A stretch of DNA of 64,000 nucleotides from positions 32,433,727-32,497,726 of the forward strand of contig NC_092628.1 in the NCBI RefSeq assembly GCF_039555335.1, given 5' to 3'. Source of the DNA: Amphiura filiformis (taxonomy: Eukaryota > Echinodermata > Ophiuroidea > Amphilepidida > Amphiuridae). Numbering within the stretch: position 1 is the stretch's first letter; each line of letters starts with the position of its first letter. A program made the translations under genes and the position numbers. The notes under the pieces are model-generated. The model saw only the letters and a list, made by a program, of their open reading frames with translations, ran no database searches and was not told the DNA's origin. This document shows, piece after piece, positions 23,475-34,525 of the stretch.

Positions 23475-23889
23475 ACCTATTATGCTCTTTAATGATGAAC
23501 GTTGCTTAGCGATTTCTACATCACCTAAACCGCGATATACTTTTCACATATTTTTCTTTGTACCTAAAATCAATTAGTGTCTGGTTCTGGTTGTTTACGA
23601 CTCAACACCCCTAGTGGGGAAAGACAAATCGGGTATGGTGTGCGCTAGTTCTGTTTTTAAATGGTGAAATGATCATTGAGCTTGTTTTTGAATGCTTTGG
23701 GTTCTTGGATATTGATTATTTCTTGTGGTAGATTGTTCCAGTCTATGACGGTTCTTGGGATAAATGAGTACTAGTTATAGTAATCTTTTGTGGGTTGAAT
23801 TTCAGTGAATGATTGTGAATGAGATCTCTTGGTGGAACGCTATACCGGACACAGTAGTGTTCGTACTGATATGAGCCGTGTTCATGCGC

Positions 23890-26684
23890 CTGTCACACTA
23901 CACCGAATAGGTCTTCCGTACAAGAAACGGATGGTATTTTAGTAAATCCGTTGTTGTTCGTCAATGATCGTTTTATGTTCTTTTTATGTCCTGCTATCAT
24001 CCGCCAAATGCGTTTCGTGTTAGGTGATGTTTGTTAAGTCCGTCGGCAAGATTTGTGCATGCACAAAACTTGAAACGGAGTGTACCGAATACACATGTTC
24101 GGTATTTATCCGATGTGTGTTCGTATGGTGCTGCATATTGCCGGAGTTTGTTCGCTCTCCTTTCGTTCATGTTCGTTCTTTGTTCGTTGCACTCGGCCCG
24201 TGTTCGTTGCAAATACGTTCCTGCGAGGCCTTCACCACCGGATAGCATATTTTTGCATTCGGTGATGCACGTTGACCCAGGCCGTCTTAGTGTCACACTA
24301 TACCGGATCGGTCTTCCGTATAAGAAACGGATGGTATTTTAGCAAATCTGTTAATGTTCGTCAATGTTCGTTTTATGTTCTTCATATGTCCTGCTATTAT
24401 CCGCCAAATGCGTTTCGTGTTAGGTGATGTTTGTTTAGTCCGTTGACAATACGTTTGAAGTTTTGTGCATGCACAAAACTTGAAACGGAGTGTGCCGAAT
24501 ACACATGTTCGGAAGTTGTCCGATGTGTGTTCGTACCACAGAATTAGAGAAGGAGAACCGGGACTCCCTATACCGCCACGTACAATCGCGCCGTCAGCTA
24601 TGGGGAGAAAATTGGGGGTATTCGGGTCCTTGCCGACGGTACTCGGAGATGAACGAAAACAATTCTGCATCTCATCTGAAGCGTCTTGGTACTCGCGTGC
24701 AGGTTGCATCAAGTGCGTTCAAACGCGCCCATCATTCATGTCGCGCTTGCATGACAACGAATGAACGAATGCCTCGAGCGCATTCCGAGGGAAACCGAAT
24801 ACCCCCAATTGTTGCTCCATGCCTGTATCAAGATGGCGGTCGAGTCCTGGTTCTCTGGTTTTAATTCTGTGGTTCGTACTGTTCTGTATATATACCCTGG
24901 GTTTGTTCGTTATTCTTTCGTTTATATACCGCAGGTGTTTGCAAGGTTTCGCAGGCACTTGTGCCGGGTGTAGGCCTATGGCGAACATGTGCATCGATCA
25001 TGGGGGGGGGGGGGACTTTCTGAAGGGTGTGTGACGCAATATCATATTTCCCCCAGTACTTTAGTGACTGACAAGTAGAAAAAGGGGGGAAAGGAGAGAA
25101 AAAAGAAAAGAAAGTGAGAAAAATTGAAGAGAGAAGAGAAGAGAAAAAGTTAAATTGCACGTAATTTAGTAGGCCTATGCATGTAAGTAGTATTGAGGGA
25201 GGGGCACTTTCTGAAGGGTAGAGGACGCAATATCAATTTCCTACCAGTTTTAGTGATTGACAAGAAAGAAAAAAAAAGAGCAAATATGGAAAAGGTTAAA
25301 TTGTACGTTATTGAGTAGGCCCATGATAGTAGTAAGCCTAAGTATAGGCCTGTGATTATTATAGGCAGTGCTTAAATGTGGTTCATTGGCCCAAAAGCCT
25401 GTGAAAATTACTGCCGGCCCGTCGATATGTATTTTGTCACCAAAGTCAGTATTTAAGACGGACTTAGGTCTATTACTGACTTTAACATATCAATCCATGC
25501 ATGCTTTACCTGAAATTACGAGTCTGAAATCTTATATCTAAGTGTCAGTGGATCAGTGTAACATTTTAAATTTTGCAAATTCAGTTCGGGCCTTCTTTGT
25601 TTTTTGTTTAAGAAAATAATAGTGTAAAAATGATGCACCAAAGACAATTTTCCAAATTTTCCATTTTTGAAACTAAATTTTTACACAATAGGCGAGGCCT
25701 AGGCCTAATGATGTAAATAGGCCCTACAGTCCCCATGCAAATGGCTTCAATTGGACCTTCATTTTGAAAAATGGACAAATCTTCCTTTTTGCTTCTGCTA
25801 TGGACATCCACGTGTTATTTTTAAAACAATTGTTTATATTATACAATAATGGTGAAAACTTTTCAATGGCTTCAATTAGGCTTTCGTTTCACCAATTTGC
25901 GGCTGTTTCAAACTAAAATAGTACCCAATAATAGTGCTAAAACTGATCCAAAAAATGACAAATGCCTTGAATTGGGCCTTCATTGTCCAAAGGTTTCTCG
26001 CTTCTATTGCCCCCGGACGCTGGTTGCCCTGATATATCAGATTTGTAGCCCTTTTGTACTTATTAGCCAATTTTATACCATTTTCGTCAAAGTTTCCCCC
26101 CTTAAAAGTTGTCTTTCCCCACTTTGTTCACCCTTGAAAAAGTGCTTGCTACGTCACTGCCTCTAAGGGGTCAAAAACCCTCTCCAACACCCTCTCCTCC
26201 CCCACTTTTCTGATAGGGTGGACGTCCCTGTTGGTGCCACATGCGATGGATTCGCCGGTCATTTGTCGGACGTTGAACGATTGAATATAAAACGCGTGCA
26301 GGATTATTAGCGGCCACAACGCATAGAGAGCCGAACGGGAATCGGACCCCCAAATCCGGTCATTTGTCGGACGTTGACCCCCAAATCCGGTCATTTGTCG
26401 GACGTTGAACGATCGAATATAAGACGACTGCAGGATTATTAGCGACCACAACGCATAGAGAAACGAACGGGAATCGGACCCCCAAATCCGGTCAATTGTC
26501 GGACATTGAACGATCGGATATAAGACGCCTGCAGGATTATTAGCGGCCACAACGCATAGAGAGACGAACGGGAATCGGACCCAAAATCCCACCGAATCGT
26601 CTGCCGGACTGGTGATTTTTCCACCGAACAAAATATTTTTGTATTCGGTGATGTACGTTGATCCAGTCCGTCGTAGTGTGACAG
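23890..26684. mobile_element. TIR element, tandem copy 2
   Basis: It has the same ends and internal order as 21052-23474 and high similarity along the full length. It is about 370 bp longer, mostly because of the insertion at 24537-24871. Only about 415 bp separate the two copies. The right flank (AGTAGAAAGTGTCTTCACAG) resembles sequence left of copy 1 at 20640, so a segmental duplication or repeated insertion into the same repeat is likely. Confidence 0.75.
24537..24871. mobile_element. 335-bp hAT-like MITE inside copy 2
   Basis: The inverted ends CACAGAATTA and TAATTCTGTG are flanked by an exact 8-bp duplication GTTCGTAC (24529-24536 and 24872-24879). Copy 1 gives the empty site at the matching place (near 21689). 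The inner arms share GGGGGTATTCGG and its complement. Non-coding; the ORFs here are shadows. Confidence 0.85.
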
Positions 26685-26739
26685 ACCTATTAGTAGAAAG
26701 TGTCTTCACAGCACTGGAACCCGTTTCAATTCGATTTTT

Positions 26740-27043
26740 TCCCAAAAGGACCTAATTTTTGTTGGTGTTTTGGGGGGAAAATCCATATCTTCAATACGAA
26801 AGGTCAGCATTTTCAATTGATCGTCGGCTTTTCATCCCACCTACATACACTTTAGTACTGTTAAATATCAAAAATATCAATTTTTAATGATTTGCCATAA
26901 AATGTGTATTACATTGCGAATTTCAAAAATCAAAATTATTTGATATCAGAAGGCCATTCTTCGTATTCAGAATGCAATTCGATATGTCTGATGTGCTCTA
27001 ATGTTCCACAATAAATACTGTCCAAACGTTCATACCCCTTCCC
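26740..27043. mobile_element. Half copy of the TTAA foldback element
   Basis: Matches one arm of the element at 1251-1775 in reverse order, from TTTTTGGGAAAA-like sequence to CATACCCCTTCCC. Its right end is intact in sequence but lacks TTAA, and the partner arm is missing. Confidence 0.65.
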
Positions 27044-27446
27044 GTAACTTCGAACTGCGAACTTCTTTCGGAATTCATTTTTTAGCGTTTCAAACTAATA
27101 TAATATGCCAAAGAAAGATGTTTCCCACCTCTGTAAGGCACATCGTGTGGGTCTATATATTATAGTTTTGTCAGAATATCCGTTCACCTTTTTTCACTTG
27201 CGACTTCCAAAATATCCAACTCAGTATTTTATTTCTAATATAACCAGCAGAACTAATCGATATTTCTGTTGTGGCTTGTAAAATCATCCATCCATGGGTA
27301 TCATTACTCGTTGACTGCCGATAAAACGCCCAATAAAGTTAAAGTACATGCCCTATCACACCACTCCACACCATACATAAATTCTCCCAGTCACATTTCC
27401 CAAATATGAAATTAAAAAAAGTCAAATTTTAATTTACTTCTTTTTA

Positions 27447-27530
27447 AAGTTTGGCAGAGGCGGGTTCGAACTCACGGCGCAACGCTTAGTACTCTATGAG
27501 CCTAGCGCCTTAGACCACTCGGCCACTTGT
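27447..27530 (-). tRNA. tRNA-Leu/Ser-like pseudogene
   Basis: On the minus strand there are a strong box A (TGGCCGAGTGG), a GTCTAAGGCGC segment typical of class II tRNAs, a variable-arm-like region and box B (GTTCGAACCC). The acceptor ends (GACAAG... against ...CTCTGCC) do not pair. It is therefore probably a tRNA pseudogene or SINE head rather than a working gene. Confidence 0.4.
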
Positions 27531-27904
27531 CTTGTTGTTATTCATTTGAAACTTATTTAAAAATATAATCGCAACTTCAACATAGGCCTACCACGTGACA
27601 AGCAAAGACAGAAAACGTATTATATTTTGGAATTTTATCATTAATGTGTATTATAATAGAGCTACCATTATTTATATTGTTGAATTCTCAAGCGCATCAT
27701 TTCGAATTGGTTTTTATTCCTAAAGCCCGATACTGACTCCACCTGTACATTTTAATTTCATCGCGGGATGTTGAGATGTTTGAAAAGCATCGCAGCATCG
27801 CATACCGCTGCGAAGTGGAGTCAGGATCGGGCTTAATTCGAACCACCAGCATGGTTCGATGTAGAGATTCTTTCCTATTCAGAGGAAATATTGCAATTAC
27901 ACAC

Positions 27905-28237
27905 CTAAAAAAAAAAAAAAAATTGTTTGTTTGTCCTCCACAACCATTTGAAAATTGGTGCGGGCGGGCGACTTTTTGTTTTTTTGTTTTGTTTTTTTGT
28001 TTTTAAGAGCATGGTAGCCACTGTTTCAGTAGGAGAAACAGTACTCCACGGTCCATTTCTTTTCTCCCCCACCGCTATCTCCAGGCCGGTAAATTGATCA
28101 TCAGCAGTAGCCGGAACATCTGACATTACATTATTAAATAATTCCCGTAAATTTAGGGATATAGGGGCACTTACAAGGCGATCTACAATCACTTTCCTTT
28201 CGCGCAAAACACATACGCAAACTGCGTAGGTCGCCAT
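27905..28237 (-). CDS. 110-codon ORF inside a TIR element
   Basis: The ATG at 28235-28237 opens MATYAVCVCVLRERKVIVD and continues through a protein-like stretch (LRELFNNVMSDVPATADD, FTGLEIAVGEKRNGPWS) to about residue 80. It then runs into Lys/Asn-rich and terminal-repeat sequence (RPPAPIFKWLW) and stops at TAG where the left terminal repeat ends. The first 80 residues look like genuine protein with balanced composition; the rest is translated terminal repeat. It may be a captured first exon or a remnant of an element-encoded protein. No family was recognised, and there is no convincing splice donor inside the good part. Confidence 0.4.
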   Translation of the reverse strand: MATYAVCVCVLRERKVIVDRLVSAPISLNLRELFNNVMSDVPATADDQFTGLEIAVGEKRNGPWSTVSPTETVATMLLKTKKQNKKTKSRPPAPIFKWLWRTNKQFFFFF

Positions 28238-28755
28238 GTTTGGACTGCATCACTTGAACGTTGTTATGCAGACAATATAAATCACCACGTAAAAATATTT
28301 AAAAATCAAAAAACTATTACATATATCATTCAAATATGTATTTCAAATGTATGAAAAATATTTTAATACAATGTATTTAGTACATTTTTTGTAACTTGTG
28401 AGAAAAATCGGTATATTTACACATTTTCACCCTGCGTTTTTGTCCACAAACAACGCTAGCTATACGATATAAATTCAGTTCTTTTAATAGTACGATCGCC
28501 GAGTACAAAGTTCACAACCAAATATAGATTTGTATAGTGAGTTTGGACATGCGGCCACACGTATGATATGGTCTGCGTAAAATGCCTAAATCAAGACGTA
28601 AAAGTCGTAGAAAGGTAGAAAATCCAACAAAATCGATGTTTTTAACTTACAGTTTTGGGGAAAATGTTAAAAAAAAAAAATAGAAAAAAAAAAGTTGTAG
28701 GCGCGGGCGTAAAAATAGGTGCGGGCGGTCGAGGACAAACAAACAATTTTTTTTT
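27907..28755. mobile_element. TIR element carrying an ORF
   Basis: The ends are an A-run plus AATTGTTTGTTTGTCCTC at the left and GAGGACAAACAAACAATT plus a T-run at the right. Both are followed inward by GGTGCGGGCGG-type sequence. About 850 bp. It contains the ORF on the minus strand described at 27905-28237. Confidence 0.6.
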
Positions 28756-29139
28756 AAGCCTTATTGCCTTTTAACAATAACCAATGACACTAGCACGTAA
28801 TTCCAGTCAAGGACCAATCTTTAATCCTATTGTTGAAGAGGATAATAAGCTTATGTACTTATGTATAGCATTCGTAAAAAAGCTTAAGTCTTTGTTTGCT
28901 TTGGTTAAATCCTGTTCAAGTGGTGGGTTAACCAGCAATTAACAATGAGAGGACCGCCAATTATGACCATTTGATATTTAATGCCAGCAATGTGGAAAAA
29001 AAATAATGTAATGCTAAATTAATGTACGCTTTTACGGAAGGAGCAAAGTTTAACAAGTTACAACTCCGCTTCTGCAGTACGAATGTCAGCGGCGAATGTC
29101 AGGTTATTATTTCCTAGTCTTGAAAAAAAATTGCAGGCA

Positions 29140-29215
29140 GAGGTGGGAATCGATCTCGGTACCTCCCGGTTAAAAAGCACTGTGCAAAACCACTAAGCTA
29201 ACTAAATATCTGTCG
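29140..29215 (-). tRNA. tRNA-like remnant
   Basis: On the minus strand, TTAGCTTAGTGG (box A-like) and GATCGATTCCC (box B-like) are about 35 bases apart, with CTTTTTAAC in the anticodon area. The arms pair poorly. Probably a tRNA-derived repeat. Confidence 0.3.
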
Positions 29216-29477
29216 TGAGATGCTTGACATTAATCTTTGATATTGCTGAATGGAACAAATCGCGGAATTAAATCAGTAATAAAAGAAGTAGATTCTTATT
29301 TAGCGGCCAAATTGGATAAAAGGGGAAATATTTGTCCCTGCTCTAAAGAAAATATAGGTTAGAAAATTATCAAATAAATTTAAATTAAAAATTGAGACTT
29401 TATATTTATTTATTTCACAAGGCGGCATTACACAGACAAACACTGTATACGCTAAAAACTCGACCCTCATTACTAGA

Positions 29478-29589
29478 TGATGGCATAGCTCAGTGTTAGA
29501 GCATCAGTCTGGTAATGTTCGAATCCGCCTGCCAGCAATGGTTATTATGATTTTAATGCTACGCTACAATTTGTTCAATTTTTTTTCAT

Positions 29590-29656
<67 letters not shown>

Positions 29657-29660
29657 TTTT
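29478..29660 (+). mobile_element. tRNA-derived SINE with (TTTA)n
   Basis: The head GATGGCATAGCTCAGTG with GTCTGGTAAT and then GTTCGAATCC lacks about 15 bases between the anticodon arm and T arm. It is followed by AT-rich sequence and a (TTTA)n array at 29587-29660. This is a typical layout for a tRNA-derived SINE. Confidence 0.5.
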
Positions 29661-30837
29661 AATAATTTGATATATTTGAAAGGGGTATTTGAGCAATTTG
29701 AAATTTTTACCCCCGTATAATCCTATGGGGTCATTTTGAACCCACCCCCTCCCAAATTGCCAAAACCGATGAGTTTAAATCATACATAATGATCAGTACG
29801 TCAATCATGAGTGAACACCGGTTGGTCACTGCATTTATTTGGGAATGGGTAGGCACTGCAGCTTGATTCACCATCCACAACATGATAATGTGTGCACATG
29901 CTACATTATGATTATATACACTTGTAGGCCTATGTTGTTGTTGGTGTATAAGCATGGAAGAAAGAGATAAGAAGGAACCACAACGAACACATTCACTTTG
30001 TCCACTCCCTTTACCGACATTTAATTGACATTGTTATTCATGAGGATTTACTTTGATCAATACCCCGCGTTAAATAGGTGATTGGTATTGTACTCTATGT
30101 ATTTGCATGTCTTCTGGAGCGTGTCTGAAGGATGATTTGAACTAATGACCTTCCGTGCAAGCACTCTATAGGATTTTCTCTGGTGACGTGATCATCGGTC
30201 ATTGATGGCCTATGTCGTTTTCTTCCATTTCGCCCAATTTTCCCGAACTTTGATGACTTTTTTCTCAGAGTTGGCAGGCTTTGGCACTGAAACGAGTTAG
30301 CTAGTTACGATTATACACATATAAACTATTAAATTAAACAGGTTTCATGTACCGAACTCAACCGGAACATTGTGCATTATTTAAGAACATTTTGCATCTA
30401 TTTTTCATCGAAAAAGTCACCAAAATCTTACCTTATTTGCTAAAGATGAAACTCAGCAAATAAACGGCCGATTTTGATGACCTTTTCGATGTGTTAAAGG
30501 ACATTTTCTACACAACACGATCAAGAAAACAGTTTGACTGTAGATCCCAAAAGAAAGCTACTATACATGTTCAGAGCATCAGTGAAATTCCATAATCTTA
30601 CTTCTGGGTAGCGTTTGTTTGTTCTTGGATGGGTTTGTTATAGTTTTTTTCCAGTAATGATTTCGCCAAGCATCGATCGCGGTAAATGGATCATACATGA
30701 AAGTAAGTACCATTGATAGCTTTTCTTTTCATGCGTCAATGGATAAGCGGATTAAAACTTGGCCGATCGAAGTCGTTGTGGTTCCTTCTCATCTCTTTCT
30801 TCCATGGTATAAGTAATGGGCCTTGCAATTGAAATGC
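29661..30837. other. No gene seen
   Basis: AT-rich sequence with scattered short inverted words. No exon or RNA gene supported. Confidence 0.4.
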
Positions 30838-30955
30838 CTCAAGCTTTTAATCCGATATGCAGATTATCTATTTGTTTTCATGAATTGGAAGACATTCTTT
30901 GATGTGTTACTGAGCTCAATGATCTGAAATTACTGGAGTGTGAGGTCAGAATAGT
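30838..30955. repeat. Dispersed repeat, inverted copy at 50175-50300
   Basis: Contains AAGCTTTTAATCCGATA, CATGAATTGGAAGACATTC and TTACTGAGCTCAATGATC. The reverse complement of this order is present at 50175-50300, inside an intron of the CAP gene. The identity of the family is unknown. Confidence 0.6.
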
Positions 30956-30972
30956 ATTTTATTAACAGAAAG

Positions 30973-31172
30973 TATAGAGGCCTTCACCGTAGTTATGGCG
31001 GAGTGCAGTCCATTCATATAGAGGCCTTCACCGTAGTTATGGCGGAGTGCAGTCCATTCAATCAAATGTTGTCATCAACCTATTTGATTGCAATCATGCT
31101 TTTGTTGAATGCATTTGAGTAGTCCGCCATATTTACGGGATGATATGTCACATGCAAGGCCTCTATTCTCCA
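30973..31172. repeat. Foldback with a perfect 44-bp duplication
   Basis: Two perfect 44-bp units (30973-31016 and 31017-31060) start TATAGAGGCC and end CCATTCA. Downstream, GTCCGCCATA and AAGGCCTCTA at 31120-31170 are inverted partners of the same words. One arm of a small foldback element has been tandemly duplicated. Confidence 0.7.
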
Positions 31173-31289
31173 AATTCATTTCCTAATGTATGTGAGAATG
31201 ATACAATAATGACATGATGAACATAGTCATTGATGCATCAGTTTTAAAATAGACTAGGCGGTTACCATATTTGGCGGTTCTCGCCTGGG

Positions 31290-32090
31290 CGCGATTACCA
31301 GGCTGATGGTGACATGCCCATATGACAGTTTTTACTAATTTGACCTCAGATGACCCCTGGCGACCCCAAAATGACCTTCCAAAATGTTAACTGTACCCAC
31401 CAAGTTTCATGCCCATACGACAGTTTTTAGTAATTTGACCTCAGATGACTCCTGGGTGACCTTGGATGACCCCAAAATGATCTAAACTTATAACTCTAAA
31501 TGTTGACTGTACCCACCAAGTTTCATGCCCATATATGAGTTTTTACTAATTTGACCTCAGATGACCCGTGGTGACCTTGGATGACCCCAAAATTACCTTC
31601 AAAAATGTTGTTTTAAATGTTGACTGTACCTACCAAGTTTCATGCCCATACGACACTTTTTAGTAATTTGACCTCAGATGACCCCTGGGAGCGGACCCCG
31701 GTGTCAGATGACTTTAAAACGAACATAAACATCTTCTTGACAGGACACCCACCCACCGAGTTTGAGCCCCGTACGACCTAGTTTCATGCCCATATGACAG
31801 TTTTTAGTCATTTTACCTCAAATGACCCCTGGGAGGGGGCCCCGGGGTCGGATGACTTAACGAACATGAACATCTTCTTGCCAGGACAGAACTACGCCCA
31901 CCCACCGAGTTTGAGTCCCGTAGGACCTAGTTTCATGCCCATATGACAGTTTTTAGTCATTTGACCTCAAATGACCCCTTGGAGGGGGCCCCGGGGTCGG
32001 ATGACTTAACGAACATAAGCTTCTTCTTGCCAGGACAGAACTACACCCACCCACCGAGTTTGAGCCCGTACGACCTACGACGGCCTCACA
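31290..32090. repeat. Tandem GACCTCAGATGACCC repeat
   Basis: Six to seven diverged units share AGTTTCATGCCCATA, GACAGTTTTTAGT and TTTGACCTCAGATGACCCC, with spacings of about 110-150 bases. The last two units share GGAGGGGGCCCCGGGGTCGG and CATCTTCTTGCCAGGACAGA. The ORF at 31943-32164 lies inside it and is a by-product. Confidence 0.75.
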
Positions 32091-32199
32091 TTAGCAGTCA
32101 CAGACAAAACCTAAATCTACAGAATATATCCATTACTCGTCTCGAAAGAGCTCAAAATAAATAACTTAGAAAATTTTCTTGATGTCCTTTAACATGTTT

Positions 32200-32650
32200 C
32201 CATAGTTAACCATCGTTAGCCATGGATATCTATGCTGTAGAACTGACCGGTGACTAAGTCCGATTTATTGGGACGTTTATCGACCATCAACGAGTAATGT
32301 ATTCGCGAGTTGATTTGACAAAATTGGTAGTCGGAATTGAAAAATGGTGCAATCAAAACCGAAATTCTGACAAAATTATGATATAAAGCTCACGGTGATG
32401 TGCATTAGAGAGATGGGAAAATCTTTCATTAGCGAACTATTATTACTTTGAAAAGCTAAAAGTTTGATCCAAAAAAAGCTCGCGTGCCAAGTTGAACACT
32501 ATCAAAATCGAAAATCTTACATTAAATAACTGAATATCACGCCTAAGGATTTGGAAAAAAATTATTATAGCATTATAGTTTTTCATGACATTTACTGAAA
32601 AAATGAAAACTATTGCTTTTACTTGGCCGAGAAAATTATTTTACATGGAA
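32200..32650. repeat. Dispersed foldback family, copy
   Basis: Shares GTCGGAATTGAAAAATGG, GCAATCAAAACCGAAATTCT and ATGACATTTACTGAAAAA with 33380-33740 and 37570-38160. Part of the same family also matches 27040-27250 in arm order. Non-coding. Confidence 0.6.
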
Positions 32651-32720
32651 AAGGTGCAACTCAAATGACTGAATGAGTCTTGTACAACAATAGAAATCGG
32701 TTGACTAGAGTTCTGCCTGT

Positions 32721-32852
32721 GCAATCCTCCAAGATGACAACGCTCGCCCCCACAGAGCCAGGGTAGTCAATGGCAACCTACAGAATGTGGGAGTAGAGAG
32801 AATGGAATGGCCTGCCATCAGCCAAGACCTCCGCCTGATTTGTACGACATGA
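32721..32852 (+). pseudogene. Tc1/mariner transposase relic
   Basis: The frame reads AILQDDNARPHRARVV then a helix and WPAISQDL, and stops at TGA (32850-32852). Known Tc1-type transposases have Q-DN-(A)RPH-A and WPA-SPDLNPIE in this order. Here the second motif is altered (SQDLRL), and the sequence then degenerates. The N-terminal two thirds are missing. The remnant includes the third part of the catalytic core only and is not active. Confidence 0.75.
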
Positions 32853-32936
32853 TGCAGTCATGTCTACAGTAGAATTCACCACGACCTTTGCAGGACTTAA
32901 ACCCCATTAAAAGCTATTAAACCAAGATAACACTCA

Positions 32937-33096
32937 TTGAAACAGCTCAACTATGTTAAATCAGATCTTCTCTGGTTAAATCCACACTACATATGTTTCT
33001 ATTTTACCTGTGCGGTATTGCAATGGGCTGGTATTATAGTTTCAGTTGTTATCTCTCCTGCAATCTACCTCTCCAAAATGACAGGTGGGCGGGTGG
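32937..33096 (+). CDS. Possible transmembrane exon
   Basis: An open segment reads NPHYICFYFTCAVLQWAG then IIVSVVISPAIYLSKMTG and meets a donor-like GTGGGC at about 33085-33097. The run of about 25 hydrophobic residues resembles a membrane helix of a carrier, but no family motif is visible and no partner exons were found. It follows a transposase relic, so it may be chance or part of the dead element. Confidence 0.2.
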
Positions 33097-33379
33097 CTAG
33101 CATAAAGAGGAGGTGTCTGGCTGTTGTGGCTCCCGGTTGTGGCTGCGTATGGTTTTTCAACCCGCTCTTGAGGTTAGTGACAAGTGTTGTTTGAGCAAAG
33201 AATAATGGTCAATTTGGTACATTCTGTTTGAGACCCCACTACATTCCCAAGACGTGTACTTAGGCATGAAAGAGTTGATTGTTTCAAATTTGGTGTCATT
33301 GTAAAGGGGAATAAAATAGCTATCCATTGATATACAACACGATAGGTAATGTCACAAATAATCTGAGATATAGATGCTT

Positions 33380-33740
33380 TTGTTGAGGAATTTATTATAG
33401 TTTTGTCAGAATATATCCGTTTTCTACTTGCGACTGCCCAAATGTCCAACTTAGTACTTCAGCAGAAATAATCGATATAATTGTTGCTTGCAAAATTATC
33501 CATCCATGGGTATATTCACGCGTTGATTTTGAAAAAAAAATGGCAGTCGGAATTGAAAAATGGTGCAATCAAAACCGAAATTCTGACAAAACTATGATAT
33601 ATAGCAAAGTATAATGTGCTTTAGAAAGTTTGGAAATATCTTTCATTAGCGAATTATAGTACTTTGAAAAGCAAAAACGTTGACCCCTTAAAAAGGCTCA
33701 AAATCGAAAATGTTGCATAAGACGGCTAAATTTCACACCA
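33380..33740. repeat. Dispersed foldback family, copy
   Basis: Shares TATAGTTTTGTCAGAATAT, GGCAGTCGGAATTGAAAAAT and TCAAAACCGAAATTCTGAC with 32200-32650 and 37570-38160. Confidence 0.6.
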
Positions 33741-34077
33741 GGGTTTAAGATTTCGTTTGGTGCATTGCTTAAGTAAATGTCTGGCTGATAAAATAGCGAG
33801 TGGGGCACCACTAGCAACGATAAAATTCAGGGGGGATGGGCGGCCAAGATCGACTAAATTTTGACGTCGTCATTGGTTTAACACGTAAACACGAAAATGT
33901 CTCAAATGATTCCAAAAGTGTATGTATGTTATCAAGCACTATTTTATCAGTCTAAATCCGTTGAGGTTCGACAGTGAACCTCATTGTAAGTACTGTTTTT
34001 TTACATTTTTGTATGAATAACGCACGATATGTTATGATATATACTGAAAATTCCTCCATAGAAACCAATGCCACTAC

Positions 34078-34137
34078 GTGGCGTGGTGTAACGGTAAGTG
34101 TCTCGCATGTCACGCAAGAGGTCGATTTCCGGCCCCG
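34078..34137 (+). tRNA. tRNA-Asp(GTC)-like pseudogene
   Basis: The acceptor arms GGCGTGG and CCCCGCC pair except for one position. The anticodon arm CTCGC-ATGTCAC-GCAAG has a 7-base loop with GTC in the anticodon place and one mismatch. The T arm is GGTC-GATTTCC-GGCC. The D arm is truncated and the total length of about 60 is short. Probably a pseudogene or SINE head. Confidence 0.35.
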
Positions 34138-34469
34138 CCAATAATAAAACAATTTTCTTCACATTCATTTTGAATCCAAAATTATTTATTTTCATGTGAA
34201 AATGTATACATTGCACTGGGAAATATATTTTGTGCATTTTTTTCTGTAACTGGCCCAATAGAGCTAAAAACGCACCTTGGCTCAGGGAAAAATAATTGCG
34301 TCCAACGTCCAGGCAGTGTTGCCGTCATATTGTCTGTTTTGTTTACGCTATTGGCTGTTGCCACATTGAATAATGTCGGCCACCATCGTCTGATAAAATT
34401 GGCTGTTTTATAACGTTCATTGGGGGGACTGAATGTCTGAAAAAACTGACAAACACAACGACTTTGGCT

Positions 34470-34525
34470 GCTTCCATCTGATACTAGTAAACCAACAATG
34501 TTGGTTTACTAGTATCAGCTTCCAT
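34470..34525. mobile_element. 40-bp hairpin with 8-bp target duplication
   Basis: GCTTCCAT occurs exactly at 34470-34477 and 34518-34525. Between them is a near-perfect hairpin: an 18-bp stem (34479-34496 with 34500-34517) and an AAT loop. The arms read TGATACTAGTAAACCAAC. It looks like a minimal palindromic insertion with an 8-bp TSD. Confidence 0.65.
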
